A stretch of DNA of 51,434 nucleotides from Entrophospora sp. SA101 (GCA_958430865.1 CAUDNR010004415.1:1-51434), one strand, 5' to 3'; positions 19,614 through 30,276 are shown, counted from the first letter of the stretch. Made by a program: numbers and translations. Notes: a model not told the origin generated them from the sequence alone.

Positions 19614-19681
19614 CCACTTATTCCACCAACCTTGTTCTTTGGTTAATTGTTGTTGAAATAAACGATAAAATTATTTATAAT

Positions 19682-20038
19682 ATGACCGATACTTTTACTT
19701 GTAATAATTGCGCTGAGGAGAAAAAAACGGAGGAGCTGGCTAGCACTGTGCCAGTTTATGGCGAAGAACCAATAAAAACTTGCCGAGAGTGTTACAACTT
19801 TTATCATAATCCTCCCAAGGAAAAAAAGAAAGAAGAAAGATTTTTTTGCTCTTTTTGTCGCTTTGAAGTGATTAGCATTAAATATCGCAAAAGAGTTTCA
19901 GTTTCCGAACCTAACGAGTTAGGCTTAAAAAATGGTGAAACCTATAATTTTTGTTCGGTTTGCCGAAAAAAAGTAAGAGACTATAACGAAGCTGAGGACA
20001 GGGACTTAGAAAAAAAACCTTTTGAGGTTTGAGAATAA
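19682..20038 (+). CDS. multi-CxxC zinc-binding protein, 118 aa
   Basis: I choose ATG 19682 over an upstream in-frame ATG because the leader would be hydrophobic and unlike the rest. Four C-x-x-C type pairs (CNNC, CREC, CSFC, CSVC) form two zinc sites. One TGA is read as Trp. Similar repeated treble-clef or ribbon modules occur in 45903-47420 and 50401-51432. Likely nucleic-acid or protein binding. Confidence 0.65.
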
Positions 20039-20039
20039 T

Positions 20040-20171
20040 ATGGAATTAGAAATTAAAGAAAAAACAATTTTAAAAATTGGCGACAAGGAATATATTTTTA
20101 CTTGAAACGAAGAAAAAAATAATTGAGTGGGAAAAATAGGTAGTATAACTTTTAAAATTTATGAAAACTAG
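20040..20171 (+). CDS. small beta-rich hypothetical protein, 43 aa
   Basis: ATG at 20040, two TGA as Trp, stop inside the next gene. Alternating hydrophobic residues suggest a small beta sheet. Overlap of eleven bases with 20161 suggests coupling. No family recognised. Confidence 0.45.
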
Positions 20172-20382
20172 CAAATTAAAGTGTGAAAAATGTGGCAACT
20201 GCCAAAATCATTGCGAATGTGTTATTGAATGTCGCAAATGTGATTTAGAACTACTTAAAAAAGGGATTATTCCTAAAAAACTTAAAGCATCACTTAATTT
20301 AGAACACGATGGCATTGATATCAACAACGGAGATATTGATATTCATTACCCACCAAAAAAAGAAGAAGAAATAATAGAATAA
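20161..20382 (+). CDS. Cys-cluster protein, 73 aa
   Basis: ATG at 20161. Eight cysteines lie within the first 28 residues (CEKCGNCQNHCECVIECRKC), enough for two zinc or one iron-sulphur cluster. The rest is acidic and polar. It resembles a compact metal-binding knuckle; function unknown. Confidence 0.6.
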   Translation: MKTSKLKCEKCGNCQNHCECVIECRKCDLELLKKGIIPKKLKASLNLEHDGIDINNGDIDIHYPPKKEEEIIE

Positions 20383-20384
20383 AT

Positions 20385-20639
20385 ATGAATATGAAAAGAA
20401 TTATTAAAAAAAGTACTACTATAACTGAAATGATTGTTAACGATAATGAGGAAACTTTTATCATTGATCGCAAGCATAGCGTTAAAAACAATTCTCAATT
20501 AATCACTGAGACTATAGCTAATAAAGATTTAGAAAATTGAAAGGAATTAGACGAAGTTTACCGGAAAGAAATCGCTAAGGAAATAGAAGAATATAGAAAG
20601 AAAAACGAATTACCAGATACCTCTAATCAAAAAAAATAA
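20385..20639 (+). CDS. charged hypothetical protein, 84 aa
   Basis: ATG at 20385 (second ATG two codons later), one TGA as Trp. The N-terminus is beta-like and the C-terminus is a charged helix. It lies two bases after the Cys-cluster gene and four bases before the AAA+ gene, so it is part of the same transcription unit. Confidence 0.5.
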
Positions 20640-20642
20640 AAA

Positions 20643-22691
20643 ATGGTTGAAGAAGCAAAAAAACTTTCTGCAAAAGATTTTCCTCAAAATAGTTTAGGTC
20701 GGGTTTTTCCTGATTTTGAAAGTTTTTGAAAAGAATTAAAGCCCCGATTAGGGTTTGTTATTTTTAGAATTATCAAAAAAGTTAATGAGGATGGTAAAGT
20801 CAATTGACAAGAAACTTGAGTAGAAACAAGAAAGGAAGGACTAACTTCATATAATTCCGAATTAGGATTAGGAATTTTAGCTAGATTTATTGGTGAAAAC
20901 TTTTACTTAAAATTCCGTTCTCGGGAATATGTTAGCGAACAAAGAGAGTTTGTGGATGAATTTTTAGCCGAGTTAGCCATGGTAATTGTTGAAATTAGAA
21001 GAAAAGAGCATGTTTGAAGCCAACTTTTCTTAGAAATAAACAAAATAATTCAAGTTGATAGAACGGAAACTGAAAAAACTACTGGTAGTGATAAAGGGGG
21101 CAAAACTACCCAAGGAGACACTTCAAAATTTCAAGTTTTAGGCAAAGGGTTGACTGATAAGAACATTCAGCATGGCACAGTTTCAAGTTTTGACCAAAAA
21201 GGGACTAATATCATTCACACTCATAAAGGTGTTAATTATGCTCCATTGGGTAAAATTCTTAGCGCGTTAAGTAATCTTCAAATTAACTTTTCTGAATTTT
21301 ATCCCAGATTTGAGCATTTGTGAAACCATTACTGCACTCCAACTTTAAAATATGTAAACGATAAAACTACTGGAGGAAGAATATGAGTTACGGAAGAGGA
21401 GTACGAAGAAATTATGGAGCCAGATAAACCAAAACCTAAAAAATTAGGAACTGACCCTTATGAACTTTTGGCTAAATATGAAAAAACTAAAAATTGGGCT
21501 GATTATTTAGAAGCCTTAAAAGCCTATCACGACCAAAATGAGAAAGAATGATTGTCCTTGCCCGATTCTAGTAATCGAAAAAACCGAATTGAAAGACGAG
21601 TTAAAATTGCTGCTGGTTGTTTAAAAGCTTATGAAAAAGAAGTTACTCTGCCTAGTAGCCAGGAATTTCGAGATAGAATAGCGGGAAATGTGCCGGGATT
21701 TAATAAAGTAGTTGGTTATGAAAATATTATTGACATGGTCGCTGATTATTTGGATGAATGAGAGTATGTTAAAAAATGAGGTGGTAATAAACCAGAGCAA
21801 TTAATGATTGGTATGCTTGGAGATCCAGGATTAGGTAAATCTTATATCTCTGAAGCAATTGGTAAAGCACTGGGAGATGGCAAAAGGCTTAGTTATCACC
21901 GAGTTTTAATGACTGGTAAAAAAGATGGTTCGGTAATTGAAGGTGGTAGTATGGAAAATCCTGGGGGAGACCCTGGGGAAATAATTAAAGGAATTAGTCG
22001 TTGTCAAAATCAATCAATGGTCTTTCTTTTTGATGAAATTGAAAAAGCTGGTCGAGATGCTAAACTAGCAATTGGTGAACCAACCGACCGAACTAATAAT
22101 AAGAAATTTAAAGATGTTTATTTTGATTTTCCCACTCCAATTAACAATGCTATCTTCTTCTGTGCTTTGAACTATGCTGAAGAATTAGACCCTTTTATTA
22201 GAGACCGATTTAAAATGATTGAGGTAAAGCCTCCTACTTATCAGCAAAGATTAGAAATTTTAAGGGCTTTATTACAATCCAAAATTAAAAGTGAAGAGGA
22301 ACCTTTGAATAAAATTTATCACAAAACGTGGCAAGAAGTTTATAACTTGGTTAATCAGGAAGCAATTTTGAAAAAGGCTTTAACCAAAAGCTTCAGTATT
22401 CGAGGTGCTAAAGATAATATTACTACTTTGTTTAGAACGATGAGAACTCAATTTTTTATGAAGCAAAAAGCCTTGCTAGATGCTAATGGCTGGGCTAATT
22501 ATAACTGGAAATTTGACCCCAAAGAGGAATTTGATTTAGGAAATAAGTCTCGCAATAGACCACCTTGCCCTTATGGCGAAGAGAAAGATAGAACAGGAAT
22601 TTCTAATAAAGAACACCGAACAGGTTGTAAATGTTTTGTTAATAATTTACATAGAGTGCCAGGATGAGAGGAGAACATGGGAGAGAATTAA
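20643..22691 (+). CDS. Lon-like AAA+ ATPase fused to a phage-collar-like N-terminal region, 682 aa
   Basis: Ten or so TGA (Trp) join the frame. The ATPase is clear: Walker A GDPGLGKS (393-400), Walker B MVFLFDEIEK with Asp464-Glu465, sensor-1 Asn510, arginine-finger region FIRDRF (518-523) and a sensor-2-like SIRGAKD. The pattern around Walker A and the G-G-x-P-G-x-I-x-x-G-I segment is Lon-type, but there is no protease domain. A Cys/His cluster follows (CPYG ... GCKC). Residues 1-300 are not AAA+: helices, a Thr/Ser/Gly-rich linker and a late helical pair. This loosely resembles the lower collar protein of phi29-like phages. The ATPase call is firm, the collar analogy weak. Confidence 0.8.
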
Positions 22692-22853
22692 GTTATTTGT
22701 GAATCAGAGAAATATTTAATAACTTTTTCTTTTTCCAATAACTAAATATCATAGCCTTTGTAAATTTCACTAATTCCTTATTTATAAAGTACGATTTAGT
22801 AACATTGATGTCTCAAATTTTAACATACTTTTATAATTTTCTTAATTTCCTTT

Positions 22854-23747
22854 TTATAATTCTTTTATTTCAGTTTCTAATTGCTCAACTTCTCCTTTGG
22901 CACTAAAAAATTTTACTAAATTATAAATTCAAATTCCCAACGGAAGTAAGAAAGCCAATATTATTCCTATTTTTCAAAAAACGCTTATTTTAATTGTGTG
23001 TCCTCCATAAGTATAAAATTCAGAGGTTAATATTTTGGAAAAGTCCTTAATCATGGTCTTAAAAGGAATTTCGGTCAGCAATCCCGAACTAGGATTATTG
23101 AGAGCTTGAACTTTCAATTGTACTTTAAGTTGGACTCAAAAAATAAGAATGGTAATTAAAGGTAATAATCATTGGGCGACCACTAAGTTAATAATAAACT
23201 GAGTAAGATAACTGTTCTTTTTGCTTTGCTTACGACTTAACTCACGAAGCAATATCCTCCTTTCGCTACTGCTCCTATCTTTGACCTTGTGCTTCGGTTC
23301 ATTATAGTGAATAGTTTCGTCAGAGAACAAACTCGATTTATTTTCGGTAGGTGGGGTTATCGCCTCCCCTCTCTGCTTTTTCCCTAAGCAAGAACGGCAA
23401 ATCTTGCCTTCATAAATAGTTTCTCCGCCAAAAAAGTCTTCTTGATATTTGATGTTACAAATACCACATCAAAAATCTCCTCCTTTTTTAACTTCTTCTT
23501 CCTCTGGACTGCGACCAAGAAAGAAACTAATTAAGGTAGGAATTCAAAGCAAAGGAAAGACCCAATTGAAGATGCCAATAATACAAATAATTATTCCTAT
23601 TACCAAGATTGAAACCGCGGCAGTTTTGTCTTTCCTCTTAAATAAACGAATAAGTTGCAAAATCCAAAATATAAGGGAAACTATTCCGATTATTGCAACG
23701 ATTAAGACCCATATTCCTAAACCAAACAAAAGACTATCTCAATCCAT
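22854..23747 (-). CDS. multi-pass membrane protein with zinc ribbon, 297 aa
   Basis: Five or so TGA as Trp. Two membrane spans lie at the N-terminus, then CGIC ... CRSC (residues about 95-117), a polar linker, and two more spans (around 185-205 and 255-275). The segment FLGRSPEEEE-to-CRSC is closely paralogous to the 109-aa protein at 47424-47753. The ATG overlaps the end of the upstream gene. Function unknown; the shared motif marks a small family of this genome. The flanking 22692-22853 shows no gene. Confidence 0.65.
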
Positions 23748-24761
23748 ATTTTTTATTCTTTCTACTTTTAATTAAGGCAATAACTATTCCTAAAACGCCA
23801 ATTATTCCTATTCCGCCAATAATTCAAGGCCAAACTGGTTTATTAGGATTTTGTTCTGTTTGAGTTTTAAGTTTATTAATTTCCTGCTCCAATTCCTGCT
23901 TATCCATTTTATTTTTCCCTGTTTTCTTTAAATAATCTTTGAACTTTTTTCACATACTTTTTTGTTCCGGTTCCATTAGAGTAGAAGTTTCCGAAAGTTC
24001 TTCATCACTAATAGTTTGAGGAGGAGGAGGAGGAGGACTATTTGGATTAGTTTGATTTTGATTAAAAGCGATTACTAATTTTCCATTTTCACTGGTGATG
24101 GAGTGGATGCTGTTGGCGGTAAAGTATTGTTGAAGTTGGGCTAAAGTGGATAAAAAGTTTTGGAATTGTTGTTTATTGGGAGAATTATTTTTTGAACATC
24201 CTTGGCATGTTCTAATATCTCCAAAAATATTTTTGACTAGTTTACCACAAGTAGGACAGTCTTCTCTCATTTTATCAGTAAATCAACTATCTGCTCCTCT
24301 AAATTCGCTTCATAATATTATTCTGCCCTCAACTTTATAATGAATTTCTTGACCGCAACTTTTTGTTATTACCTCTTTGGCTTTTATTTCTCAATCTTCT
24401 AAACTGTTAATGGTTTCTTGACAAATTTCACAAACTTGACCGGACTTAATTTTGTAAAATTCAACTCAAACAGGAATATAAGAACCTCCTTGACTTGTTC
24501 CAGCCCTACAAACTTGGTCATGAGTTCGGCCTTCGCCATCTAACTCCTTGCTATCTTCATCAATATATATTTTCTTTCATGGACACATGGGGCCAGAAGA
24601 GCAATTAAGTTTATTAAAATTGTGGCAACAATTACATTCACTTTTTTCTTTCAATTCATACCTATTGGGTTCTGTCCGAACTTTTTTTTGTGCTTCTTGT
24701 CATGCTTTTTCACACAAAGCACAGTTATTTAATCAATTCGGCGGTCATCCATTTGATTTTT

Positions 24762-24812
<51 letters not shown>

Positions 24813-25197
24813 GATTATTATTCTCTCCTATTATTTCTTTTAATTCTTTAATAACTTGGGAAAGAGTATCTAAAAATTTTGGACTACTTTCATACATTTT
24901 TCTCATTTTCTGAAAGTCTTTTAATTCTTCTTCTTGAGTTGTTTTGGAAAAAACATAAACTCCAAAGTCAAAATGTTCAGAAAATCCCCCCCAATCTATT
25001 TTTTTATCATGGTCGGGTAAGGCTTCAATTAAGGGCAATAACTCTTGAGCTGTTTTTTTGTCTACTTTACTTAATAACAAAGGACTTTGTGGCTGTCATC
25101 CATAGTCGGAATAATAACCATAAGCTTTCTTTAAGTCTTCGTTATAAGTATCCATTACTTTTTTAATTATTTTTTTGATTTCAATTGATTTTGACAT
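23734..25197 (-). CDS. zinc-ribbon, tail-anchored protein with Arg-Glu microsatellite repeat, 487 aa
   Basis: With TGA as Trp, one frame runs from ATG 25197 to TAG 23734. Order: helical N-domain (1-130), 16 residues of alternating Arg-Glu encoded by a CT/GA dinucleotide run (24763-24810), several Cys pairs (CALC, CNCC, CEIC, CPTC, CQGC), a Pro-rich linker, a coiled coil and a C-terminal membrane span (WIIGGIGIIGVLGIVIALI). Loss or gain of one GA unit would frameshift the whole zinc/membrane part. It overlaps the next membrane protein gene. Confidence 0.7.
24763..24810. repeat. (CT)24 dinucleotide microsatellite inside a coding region
   Basis: Forty-eight bases of uninterrupted CT on the plus strand, GA in the coding (minus) sense. 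Its length is a multiple of three and it is translated as Arg-Glu repeats. Such runs are classical slippage sites for phase variation in mollicutes. A second shorter run (8 units) lies in the coding end of 36946-37401. Confidence 0.95.
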
Positions 25198-25201
25198 ATT
25201 T

Positions 25202-25492
25202 TTATAAAATTATTGATTTCAATTTCTTGTATTTTATCTGAGTTATCCCTCCCAAATTTGGTTCAGTAGTTTTTAATCATAGTTTACCATCGTTAGTCAT
25301 TTCTGCCTTAATTTTTCCTTCCTCTAATTTTCTATTCAGCACTTTTATCAACAATAATTCCTCTTCGGCATTTTGGGGTGAAATAACCAAATCGGGGTCA
25401 GACAATTCCTGCACAATTTTATTGATTTGTTCCTCGGGTAAACCAGGAGCATAATTATCTTTACTTTTGTTTTGGATTAGAGTTTTTTTCAT
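25202..25492 (-). CDS. hypothetical protein, 96 aa, possible antitoxin-like partner
   Basis: ATG at 25492, TGA as Trp at 25277. Charged helical N-terminus and a short beta-like C-terminus. It follows the 116-aa gene at 25505-25855 by 12 bases on the same strand. Because that gene resembles a RelE-superfamily toxin, this could be its partner, but no DNA-binding motif is visible. Confidence 0.5.
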
Positions 25493-25504
25493 ATCATTTT
25501 ATAA

Positions 25505-25855
25505 TTAACATTTCTTATCATATTTACTTCGCCGATGACAATTGAGAATTCACAAACGAGAAATACCTACCTTTCAATATCAAACTAACCGATAGGCTTT
25601 TTTGTCCTGGCAAAAGGGTTCTCAAAAAAATGATTGTCATTCCGTTCCATCCGGTAATTTACCTTGAAGTTTTGGAATAAAATCTCTTTTCTTATCTAAT
25701 TGCTGAACTATTTTGAGAATAAGTTCATCGCTCATATAAGAGCCATGTTCCTTTTCATAATGAGAACTAATGATTATTAAATCAAATTCTCAATCATTAA
25801 CCGCTATTTTCTTTTTTAACGGATAGGGACGATAAACAATCTTTTTATTTTTCAT
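25505..25855 (-). CDS. putative RelE-superfamily-like protein, 116 aa
   Basis: Six TGA as Trp. The C-terminus (YRLVWYWKVG then LWILNCHRR) matches the end of the 120-aa protein at 48294-48656 (YRFFFWLKD then LWIKNCHR). Both have a preceding helix (DELILKIVQQL / ELILDILQ) and a strand before it. Helix, strands, then Y-R-x-x-x-x and a final basic strand is the layout of HigB/RelE RNA-cleaving toxins. Catalysis cannot be judged. Describe as a conserved family of this genome, possibly toxin. Confidence 0.45.
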
Positions 25856-25950
25856 CTTTATCTATATATTTATATTTTTAGTTGTATGATTTAATTTTAT
25901 ACAACATTAGCATCATTTCCCCCAATAATTAACCTAAAATAATTTAATCA

Positions 25951-26124
25951 ATGACTAGTCGGGGTGCTTATTTTAAAGAATACAACCAAAAACCAGAGAG
26001 GAAAAAATATCTTACTCAAAAATCACAAAAAAGATATCAGCAGCAAAAAAAAGGAACTGGCAAGATAATTTGTCCGAATTGTTCAACTGTTTGTGAACTT
26101 CAATTAAATATCAAAAGAAAATAG
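25951..26124 (+). CDS. small basic protein with CxxC, 57 aa
   Basis: ATG at 25951 to TAG. A Tyr/Lys/Gln-rich N-terminus is followed by CPNCSTVC, half a zinc ribbon. Similar short basic Tyr-Lys-rich proteins recur at 31245-31442 and, as remnants, at 29475 and 32276. Isolated between minus-strand genes. Confidence 0.45.
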   Translation: MTSRGAYFKEYNQKPERKKYLTQKSQKRYQQQKKGTGKIICPNCSTVCELQLNIKRK

Positions 26125-26127
26125 TAA

Positions 26128-26340
26128 TTAACCTCCTAAATTTTTAATAGTGTTTTCTACTTCGGATAAAAAGCATTCGTAAGTTCTGCTTTCGCTCTCC
26201 GCTAATTTTATTCATTTTTCTTGATTTTCTCCACATTGTTGCCAAGTTTTGTGTAAAATTTGGGCTAATTCTTGTCATTTAGCCAATTCTGAGGAGTTTT
26301 TTTCTAGTTCGATAGTATTTTTTTTAATGTACTTAATCAT
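26128..26340 (-). CDS. helical hypothetical protein, 70 aa
   Basis: ATG at 26340, two TGA as Trp, stop TAA at 26128. Entirely helical and charged with a C-terminal Gly-Gly. It is convergent with 25951-26124 (three bases between the stops) and divergent from the giant gene at 26384. No family recognised. Confidence 0.5.
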
Positions 26341-26383
26341 ATGACTGATTTTTTCATGATTAAATTAAAATAAGTTAATATCA

Positions 26384-29362
26384 ATGAGAGCCTTTATACG
26401 TTGAGTTTTTTTTGAAGGCGATAGTATTCGAAAAGTTATCAAAAATAATGAGAATAACGAAAACTGACCTAATGCTAAAAAATTTGTCACAATACTAAAA
26501 GATTGACAAGCTAAAATCAATAACCAACAAAAAGAAATCAACCAAATTGAAATCAAAAACAACAAAACTCGCGAGTTAATGTCAAAGGTTCAATCTTGAT
26601 TTATCAACGAGCATAACCTTTTGGGTAAGCCAGCCAAACGAGCTTGATTAGCAAAACAAAATGAATTAAGAATATTAGAAAGAGAATTACAAGTTCATCA
26701 GTATAATTTAGACCATCCCAAAGAAAAATTAGAAGAATTTGAAAAAAAATGCTTACTAAAAAAAATTGAGATTGGCAAAAGAAAGATTGGTAATTGTAAA
26801 GATGAGTTAGAAGAAATTACTGAGGCCTATGAAAATGAAAAAAGAGAATTATGCCAACGATTATCTTATACTAAAAAAGATATTCCTGATTTATTTTTAA
26901 GAAATCCAGAAGAACGAATTGACCCGCTTACTCGTCGAATAATAATTACTTCTGAACATTATCATAAATGATGGGAATATTTTCATAAAATCCACCTAGA
27001 TAGTGAACCGCTTGCCAAACTAAATGACATTATTGGTGAATGATATGAGCATAATGGAGGTGAAGGACCTGAATATAATCCCTATGAAATTCATGTAGAA
27101 GAGAAAACTGATGATAGCCTGTTTTTTGTTTGGAAACCAGTAGAAAGAGAGTTAGAAAGCCTTGATGAAAAAGGAGAAAAAGTAATGATTAAAGGACAAT
27201 ACTTAGCCCTTTGTAAAAATTACCTCTTTAATTACTACGGAGAGTGATATGAATTTTCCAACTATCAGCAGTTAAATTATAATTTAATCTTGGTTGAGGC
27301 TCAAAAGTCAATTTTCTACAATGATTATTGAAATTTGCTGAGATGCCAAGCCAACCTTATTCTCCATCATTCTACTTTAGGAATTGGAGAAATTTGCTCT
27401 TGCCCAAGTTATGAAGTTTATACTAGCAAAAATAAATTTAGTTTGGATTATGAATTGAAATTTGACCTTTATCGATTAGGAAGAAAAGAAAAAGATTTGA
27501 GATGGCATGTAAAACATGATAGTATTGAAGTAATCGGTGGGGAATATCCGAGGAGAGTAGATAATATAGATAAAGAATTTAAAGATATGTTTGGATTTTG
27601 AACAGATTTTAAGGATGTAATGGCAGGTCAAAGAGCAACTTTATACTTTTTGTTAAGTAAAAGATTATTTCTAGAAACTACAGAAACAGAAACGGGTAGA
27701 ATTTGATCCGTTTCGTTTTTTCTTTGTCCTAATAAAGAAGAAAGCAAAATACCGGTAAAGACAATACCCCACATTCAGTTCAAGAGAGTTGGAAAATTTG
27801 ATAAAGAAAAAAAAATTAGTCGTTTAAGAGATGACACTTTAAATGATTTTTTAACAGAAAAAGGACTTTGGAAAGAAGAAATGTACCATTTTCGCAGAAC
27901 TCATATTAAAGCAATTCTATATTGGAGAGAAATGAAAATCTGACAAGGTAACTACTGAGATTTGCAAAATGAGGGGATGATTGTTGAAAGTGTTTCTCCC
28001 TCCGGAAACTGCGTGACATTTATGGGTGGTGGCCGTATTTTAGCAAAAGTTACCGAACTAGTTACAGTTAAATTGGGAATGGATACAGAAGGATTGTTAA
28101 ATACAATAATAACTACCGCAACTACTGTTGCTGCTACTTATGCTGGTGGAGCAACGGCAGCAGGAGCGAAAGGAAAAGTCGCTAAAAAACTTGCCGCAAC
28201 ATCAGCGAGAGCAGTAGTTGGAGCGGCAGGCGGAATGGCTCAATTGGCTCACAATGAATTAATGACTACTCCTACTTACAGCGAAACTACCCATACCATG
28301 ACTTTTCACGAGTTCCGACACAAATATTTGTTTAGTAAAGACCGTCCAATTTCTTTGTGGGTAGAATATAACCAAGAATTAGCCAATCAATATCGAAACA
28401 AAAGAGAACTTAAAGGACCAATGTTTTATAATTATACAAACTTAGATTTTTTGGGTCGCGTTCTATCTCAAAAAGATTTCTTGAAAGCTTCGGTTTTTTC
28501 GTGAAACATGAATAAAAATTCTGAATGGTTTCGAAACAAAATCGAAAGCGGAATCTATCTTTATGATGATGATTATCTAGATTTTTACCAGAAAAAATTG
28601 TCCGATGCTGTGGTAGCAACCAGTGAGGGCGGAATGACCTTAGGTGACTGAAATGAATTTACTGTTACAGGTGGAGCGGGTGAAACAATTTTAATAACAG
28701 CTGATATTAGTGATGCAGATTATAGTAATGTGGATTATATTGGTTCTCCTGATGCTAATATTTGAAATGAGATAAATCGGGGTAATAATGGTGTTCACCC
28801 TGGTTTTACCAATGGTGTTCATAATAATTGTTTGGGTTGCTTAGTAGGAGGAGGTTCTAACCATAAAAATTGAAAAGGAAACCAAGATTATACCTATAAT
28901 TTTACTAGTGGAGGCTCTGTTGTTTTAAAAACAAGAAATAGCGGACCACAAACTGCCACTATTCCTAGCGGAGGAGGAAAAGTTATTCTTAGAGTTAGGG
29001 GCAGTACGGCTCAATTAGTGTCAATAGGCGAAAAACCAGAAACAGTTAGAAATCCAAGTGGCATTCCTGAAGGAATTCCGCCAAGCAAAACTTTACCAAC
29101 CGACCCTACTTATGCTAATAATCCACCCACAACCCCCTTCAACCCCAACCAATTCCCTTCTTCAGGCAATTTAGTCCCTAATCCAACTGGTTCGGGTGAA
29201 CAAGAATTTAATATTCCCGACATTGATGTTGTTCCCGACCCTGACTGAGACCAAGGAATTGATGTTGACTTGGGCCAAGATATTGATCCAACTAAGGATA
29301 CGGACAAAGGCAAAGATGATGAAGTGCCACCTGATTACGACCCATATGGTGATAATGATTAA
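26384..29362 (+). CDS. 992-aa protein, possible phi29-type tail-knob-like protein with sugar-binding-like C-terminus
   Basis: Around twenty TGA (Trp) join one frame. Residues 1-200 are charged helix. About 250-560 is beta-rich. Residues 567-625 are a Gly/Ala-rich hydrophobic stretch (TTATTVAATYAGGATAAGAK and following) flanked by beta-rich sequence, as in the membrane-active loops of short-tailed phage knobs. Next comes FYNYTNLDFLGRVLSQKDFL and a late IESGIYLY. Residues about 755-875 look like a beta-sandwich with Gly turns (lectin-like), followed by a Pro/Asn/Asp-rich tail. These features fit a tail tube/knob or secreted adhesin. No signal peptide. The family is not proven. Confidence 0.4.
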
Positions 29363-29382
29363 AAAGGTCAAAAATAACTCAA

Positions 29383-29413
29383 AAGAGAAATAATCTTTGA
29401 TTATTTTGCTCTT
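29383..29413. terminator. hairpin after the 992-aa gene
   Basis: Stem AAGAG (29383-29387) with CTCTT (29409-29413) encloses stem AAATAATC (29388-29395) with GATTATTT (29399-29406) and a 3-base loop. It lies 20 bases after the stop. There is no T-run on the plus strand, so it may be an mRNA 3' stabiliser rather than a strict terminator. Confidence 0.5.
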
Positions 29414-29474
29414 AAAAAATACTAACTAAATTATCCGCAAATTTGGTTAAAAAAAAGAATGATAGGAAAAATAA

Positions 29475-29603
29475 ATAAAGTATAAAAAATATTTTGCTAA
29501 TTATTCTAAATTCTACTATCTGAAAAAAATATTGACTGACCCTAATTATAATAAAAAAAGAAAGGCCCGCGAGAAAGAGTTAAAATTAATTAATAATCCT
29601 TAG
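29475..29603 (+). pseudogene. remnant of the small YYLKK-family protein
   Basis: An open frame without a start codon encodes FYYLKKILTDPNYNKKR, nearly the same as IYYLKKMLTDPDYNRKN in the intact gene at 31245-31442. The Cys-rich N-terminal half is missing, so this is a truncated copy. Confidence 0.6.
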
Positions 29604-29857
29604 CACTTGGCTTAGTATTTTTGTTCACTTTTCTTAACTGGTTATAAATTATATATCAAACTGAAAAAATGAAGCAAAATCAAAGGCAAAATTAAACAGA
29701 AAGATATTTAATTAGACAACCACCATAAGTTAAAAAGATTATTATTGTAGTTCAAAAGAACAAGTCAAAAAAGAAAAAAATCCTTTTTACCTGAGGAGAA
29801 TTATTCTTTTTATACACCCAACGAAAACACGTCCATTAAATATATATATATACAAGC
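29604..29857. other. non-coding stretch
   Basis: No frame longer than a few codons in either direction. It is AT-rich and ends with alternating TA (29838-29850) shortly before the ATG at 29858, a plausible promoter -10 region. Confidence 0.5.
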
Positions 29858-30079
29858 ATGAAATTTATACTTTTATTAGAAATGCCAGTCCATGAAATAA
29901 CACAGTCGCAAAGAAAAGATATACAAAAAATATTAACAGAGGTTTCTTATGACCGGCCAAAAAGAAATGTTTACTTGGTAAAAAGTGATACTGAGAATTC
30001 AATGGAAAAACTGAAAAGTATTATTATTAGCAAAAGTCATCCGAGCATCATTATTAAATATTACCAATTAGCAGAATAG
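29858..30079 (+). CDS. hypothetical protein, 73 aa
   Basis: ATG to TAG with no TGA. Beta-alpha-beta pattern (KFILLLEMPV, helix, NVYLVKS, helix, SIIIKYYQL), about the size of small RNA-guided-system or regulatory ferredoxin-like folds, but no motif supports a function. Two bases before the next zinc-binding gene. Confidence 0.5.
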   Translation: MKFILLLEMPVHEITQSQRKDIQKILTEVSYDRPKRNVYLVKSDTENSMEKLKSIIISKSHPSIIIKYYQLAE

Positions 30080-30081
30080 TC

Positions 30082-30276
30082 ATGAAATATCTCTTTAAAA
30101 ACTTTTACGAAGCCGAAAAATATGAAGAAAAGATTGCTAAAAAATGTTGTAAGTGTGTCAGTCGCTATTTAATAAAATGTCCGATTTGCCAAGGAATTAT
30201 TTGTATTAATCATGCCTACGTTATCTCCCAAGGCAAAAAAAAATCATTTGGTTGTTTTACCTGTGTGATAAAATAA
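30082..30276 (+). CDS. AN1-like zinc-finger protein, 64 aa
   Basis: ATG at 30082. Cys/His spacing (CCKC ... CPICQGIICINHAY ... CFTC) resembles AN1-type or related treble-clef fingers: paired Cys, C-x-x-C, a later C-x-x-x-H and a last C-x-x-C. Such fingers are mainly known from eukaryotic proteins, which is notable here. Likely a protein- or nucleic-acid-binding knuckle. Confidence 0.5.
   Translation: MKYLFKNFYEAEKYEEKIAKKCCKCVSRYLIKCPICQGIICINHAYVISQGKKKSFGCFTCVIK

Noticed and set aside
24763..24810. CT run as assembly artefact or low-complexity junk
   Set aside because: The frame is open through it, its length is a multiple of three, and a single protein continues on both sides, so it is probably real.
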